Shown in pieces: positions 60,401 through 64,000 of a DNA stretch of 64,000 bases (position 1 is the first letter of the stretch; each line of letters starts with the position of its first letter). A model generated the notes under the pieces. That model searched no databases and was not told the DNA's origin. It saw only the letters and a program-made list of their open reading frames with translations. Both the position numbers and the translations under genes were made by a program. The DNA is from Klebsormidium nitens (Eukaryota > Streptophyta > Klebsormidiophyceae > Klebsormidiales > Klebsormidiaceae), in contig DF237125.1 in the NCBI GenBank assembly GCA_000708835.1, positions 96,564 through 160,563 on the forward strand, read 5' to 3'.

Positions 60401-62036
60401 GATAGGGCCTCGTTAGAAGAATCTTCGAGGGTTTCGCGTGGATTGCAACGTTCGCAGATGACTCAGCCCTGACCCTATCAAAGGAGGAAGTATATGGCGA
60501 TCTCAACCATCCGTGCTCGTGCTTTACTGGCCCCAGCGAGCTAGCAGACCACTGTTCTGAGCTGCTTTTTGTGGCGTTGCTGAGCTTCGAGTAGCTCGCC
60601 TCAACGGTTCTGTATCAGCTGCCTTCTGTCTACGATCTCTCCTGCGTCGAGGGAGCTTGCGATGCCCCCAGTGAGCCAGTTTGCGCCGCTGACGTGCGTC
60701 CCCCTACTCAGGTGGCTGCTCCACATACAGTGCGTCCAACTCGGTGGCGGTCAACTGCGGCGGCAACAGCTACCAGTCGACGTGCGGCGTGCAGTTTCTG
60801 GCGGACGAGACGGCGTGCGACCCGGGTGACGTCATCCCGGCCGGGTCGCCCTACTGCCGCACCAACATCAAGGGGCCCGAGTTCGGCTACTTCTACCCCA
60901 CCGACCGCACCGTCGCCGGCACCGCCGACTCCACCATCTTCCAGGTCAGCCGGGCGCACAGTACATCAATACGTGTTTGACAGCGCAGAGCAGCGGTTGA
61001 TTAAGCACGCGAGAAGTCTGCTTCGAGCGTCAGGAAGAGCGCTGCATTTTGGGGCCACATTCAGCAGTGGATATTGCGATTGTTGCCCCTTTGAGATATG
61101 GAAAACGCTGTAACCTGCCAGACGCTTCCCTCCGTTGTGAGCTGTCAGTACTTTTACCCGGGGTCGGCACCCAGTCTATTCCGAGTCCCCAGCTGCGCAA
61201 TTGATCCTCCTGTGTAAATATCGGACGGCAGGATGCGCTCGATTCCGCTTACACTGTGTTCAAACATCTGAAGCATTTGCATGGTCTTAGTCGCCGCTCT
61301 CTTTCAAGGCGAAATCACCTCCTGTTAATTTCATTTGCCGCCGCTCGCTTTTTCACCCGCTCATCACGGTGCCCCCACTCCGGTGCGTGTTGTGCAGAGC
61401 GAGCGCATCGGTTTCAACACGTACAAGTTCCGCGTGGACAACGGGGTGTACTCGGTGGCGGTGTACCTCGCGGAGATCTCGAGCGACGACCCGTCCATCA
61501 ACGTCAACGCGGAGGGCCTGCGCCGCTTCACGCTCATCTTCAACGACGAACCCAACTCGCCGCTCCAGAACCTGGACCCCTTCAAAGTGAGCCCGCGCCG
61601 CCAGGCTGGCATCAATGAGCAACTCCCACCAGGAGCATCCCCCCGCGCCAGTCATTGGGCGATGACCTCAGCTGAATAAGATTTGCATCTGGTCATGTCA
61701 TTTGTGCCTCGAAGCAGCGCGCAAGTGCGGATGCTTCTTCCTCAGCGTGTTGAGAGGTTGTCAATCTGCCATCTGCCCCTCCGAATGTCAATGAGAGGTC
61801 TTTGTCGCCACAACGTCATGTTTAGATTTGTTAATGGCGATCGGCACTTCGGCGACGTTCTAACTCTGTGCACTGTCTTATGCTTGCAGCTGGCTGGGGA
61901 TCGAAAGTTCGTAGCATGCCCTGTGCAAACGGCGCAAATCACTGTAACCAGCGGAGTACTGAAGATGCAACTCTTCCCCACCGGAATACGAGATGCACCA
62001 GCTATCAAGGGTGTTTGGGTCCACAAGATCGGGTAG
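54449..62036 (+). CDS. Secreted protein with four malectin-like domains
   Basis: Nine exons: 54449-54916, 56106-56472, 57405-58144, 58537-58801, 59432-59521, 60113-60244, 60712-60944, 61398-61586, 61890-62036. Phases close, giving 876 residues. A hydrophobic segment (MVVQSIMSLACLCLCTSLSNA, residues 19-39 from the first ATG) is a signal peptide; ATGs at 54467 and 54503 are alternative starts. Malectin-like folds begin at YVAINSGG, SFAINAGG, ALAIDIGS and SVAVNCGG. The first three show the core (A/P)-GxY-V-LYFAE or a close variant (GIYSVSLYFAEL, GDYAVSLYFAD, GDYLVDLEFAD); the fourth has GVYSVAVYLAEI and ends in ITVTSGVLKMQLFPTG. A Thr-Pro and Pro/Ala-rich linker (exons 4-6) separates domains 3 and 4. 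NxS/T sequons are frequent. There is no transmembrane segment or kinase, unlike the CrRLK1L receptors that carry two such domains. A cell-wall glycan-binding role is likely from the family but not shown. It is the last gene before the telomere. Confidence 0.85.
58702..58800 (+). repeat. (Thr-Pro)16 coding repeat in the malectin gene
   Basis: Sixteen Thr-Pro dipeptides in a row with varied codons, including two copies of an 18-nt unit. Such Thr-Pro runs are typical extended, O-glycosylated linkers. The run ends at the exon 4 donor (A|GTAGGC), and Pro/Ala/Thr-rich sequence continues in exons 5 and 6. Confidence 0.9.
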
Positions 62037-63900
62037 TACTACCGGGGTGTTTGAGGTCTTGTACCATTTGAGCTTTGAGTCTAATTTATTCAGTGACTAA
62101 ATGATGGGCGTATGAAGAAGTGAGCTTTTGACCAGTTGCAAACGAAGTTGATTGAGTATATTTCAGTAATCTTATGAGGGAGTTCGTAATGAGACGGCTT
62201 CCGTCACTGTAGCAATGTTTCGTTGAGTTAGCTAGCCTGAGATCCGGTGTGTGTGCTTTAGTAGTGCGCTTGTGTGTCCCTACTTTGATGGGAGTAAGTT
62301 AGACGACAGCTTTCCATATAGAAGAAGCCTGTGCAGCGTTTGCTTGTGAGAAACTCTTAAATAACTGCCTGCCCTCAATGTCGCATGTCAAGATACAAAC
62401 ACACACCGTTTGTAACGCAGATTTTGCATCGTAATGCAGATTACGCAAGAGTCAATGTAACTTGGCCTGAAAACACTGTGATTGGACAGCTTGAGTAAGC
62501 TGGTAGGTGTCGAATCAATCACTGACTGAATCGACTTGCATGCATAACATCATTTTTGATATGGTAACTTGGTTAGAGTGACAAATTATATGCCGTACGT
62601 AATGGAGGGTTTTAGGTTCCTAAATCCAAAAGCCTTGCATCCGATCATCTTAGTACCCGGCTCGATCTAGGCTAGCCAGGCTAGAACCGTCAGCCTACTA
62701 AGGTAGGAACATGAAGCTAGCCTGGGGTTCAACGGTTCATTGTTCATGCAATTGAACCCATATACCGAGAGAGCGCTGGGATCTTGCCAGGCTGGGCAAC
62801 TATGTAATTATATACGATTGCAAACAAGAAGCGCTTGAAATAGCCGTACCGCGTGTAACTTAATATATCGGGGCTCGGTATAGTGTATGTGCAAACCTTG
62901 ACAGGTCATGCCAGCGCATGCATGTCAATAAAGGAGGCATGCATCAATTATAGTAAGCTAAACCGTCGATCTTATAAGGCGGCCTACTAACTTCGTTAAG
63001 TTAGCTTGAAGCTATGATCGTAGAGGCGCCGGGCCCAAATGTTATGCAATATCTCTGCGAATTAATTCGATCCATGCACCTCGAGGTCATGGAATGAAAT
63101 TTGATCATATATCGATCACTAGTGAAAACATGAGTTTAGGGCACGTTTTAAGCAATCACTGGAGTGTGTCTTTTGCCAATCTTACGCATCATGTTGAGTT
63201 TGCAATGCTCGATCCGCGGCGCGATTTGACGCTCGGTGCGCACTTTTCCGACCACAGTTTTTGCATGCGACTTCATCGCAATGAATGAGTCACCGTGACT
63301 CATTCATTGCACCGAGGCCCCCGTGTCACTAACTAATTCAATGCCGCCTGGGAGGCACTGCAACATCAGCTGACGCGATCCGGTCTAGATCGCGGATCAA
63401 CCAGGCAGTTGCTGGAGAACTACTAGTAAATGAAGTGCGCGAAAATTGCATGAAACAATATATACGATCGGACGCATACTTATGAAGGTATACGAATGGA
63501 ACAAGTGAAGTACGTTCTAAAGGAAACGTACTTGCATGAATTAAACGATATTCAATCGAATATGGCACATATGATCGAACCCAAATTAAGCCCAATCGGG
63601 TATTTATTTTACCCGCGTTCAAATGGTCTACAATGAAATAAGGAATAGCCATTCGAGATCATAGTAGCCGCTATAGTGGGCTGAACCTAGAATGGCTCAG
63701 CATGCTATTGATCAGTCACGTATAGCCAGTGGGGCCTAAAATCCTTACTGTACATGTGGACGAAACTAAACCCTATCTGGGATGCATGTGGGCCACGGCC
63801 ATTTTAATCCCGTCATGAAATGGTAATGATGTTTGCGTATTACCAAAGAAAATCGTTATAAATGAAACTATGAGATATATGCGTGTAGATACTATGATAT
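62037..63900. other. Gene-free subtelomeric region, palindrome-rich
   Basis: 1.86 kb between the last stop codon and the telomere. From about 62450 it is AT-rich and dense in GATC, CATG, TCGA, AATT and TATA words; I count 15 palindromic tetramers in 63061-63120. It contains the near-perfect hairpin at 63278-63310. I see no gene, no transposon and no large subtelomeric tandem repeat. Confidence 0.65.
63278..63310. repeat. 33-bp hairpin, 16-bp perfect arms, 1-base loop
   Basis: The arm 63278-63293 (GCAATGAATGAGTCAC) and its exact reverse complement at 63295-63310 are separated by a single C. It lies in the subtelomeric tract, 0.6 kb from the telomere array. Confidence 0.95.
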
Positions 63901-64000
63901 AGGGTTTTAGGGTTTTAGGTTTTTAGGGTTTTAAAGGCTTTAGGGTTTTAGGGTTTTAGGGTTTTAGGGTTTTAGGGTTTTAGGGTTTTAGGGTTTTAGG
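63901..64000 (+). repeat. Telomere array, TTTTAGGG type
   Basis: About twelve units of TTTTAGGG run to the end of the window. The proximal units are degenerate (a five-T unit, TTTTAAAGGC and one TTTAGGG); the distal ones are perfect. The G-rich strand points right, so the chromosome terminus is to the right. Confidence 0.95.

Noticed and set aside
54449-62036. Splitting the malectin gene into two at the Thr-Pro linker
   Set aside because: Exons 4-6 keep phase 1 throughout and all read as Pro/Thr/Ala-rich linker. There is no stop, new signal peptide or promoter-like gap between domains 3 and 4.
1-64000. CRISPR array, tRNA, rRNA or intact transposon
   Set aside because: No regularly spaced identical repeats, no cloverleaf with a TTCGA arm that I could fold, and no terminal repeats with a transposase or reverse transcriptase frame.

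Overview
This is a gene-dense stretch of a eukaryotic nuclear genome that runs into a chromosome end. The last 100 bases are a TTTTAGGG-type telomere array in the G-strand orientation, so the chromosome tip lies to the right. Genes are split by many GT-AG introns of about 80-1,600 bp, exons are GC-rich, and introns are plainer. The protein set is of green-plant type: a plant BTB protein like At1g63850, a plastid START-like protein like At4g01650, a plant YihQ-type GH31 enzyme, a plastid FAD synthetase without a kinase domain, a HEN4/RCF3-type KH protein and malectin-like domains. Together with the TTTTAGGG telomere this suggests a streptophyte alga such as Klebsormidium. That is an inference, since no marker gene is present.

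Layout, left to right: BTB/POZ protein (+, 2072-3325); START/Coq10-like plastid protein (-, 5364-7567), with a broken copy of its last exon at 965-1178; symplekin (+, 8369-22335, about 24 exons); GH31 glycosidase (-, 24068-31460, 11 exons); mitochondrial-type elongation factor P (+, 32390-34082); APC3/CDC27 (-, 35877-43322, 16 exons); plastid FAD synthetase (+, 44168-46695); five-KH RNA-binding protein (-, 47961-52741, 9 exons); secreted four-malectin-domain protein (+, 54449-62036, 9 exons); then a gene-free subtelomere and the telomere. For every multi-exon gene the reading phase closes across all proposed junctions, which is the main internal support for the models.

All nine genes alternate strand. 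Each of the four divergent gaps is compact plain sequence (801, 929, 845 and 1,707 bp between start codons). Each convergent gap, and the gap before the telomere, holds a tract unusually rich in self-complementary tetramers (GATC, CATG, CTAG, TCGA, TGCA, ACGT, TATA). One of these contains a perfect 60-bp palindrome. The tracts are the most unexplained structure in the window.

The genes form no single pathway. Symplekin and the KH protein both act on mRNA, EF-P and FAD synthetase serve the organelles, CDC27 drives the cell cycle, and the malectin protein is secreted. There is a 47-base assembly gap (N) at 48301-48347, inside the last intron of the KH gene. I found no tRNA, rRNA, CRISPR array or intact transposon.
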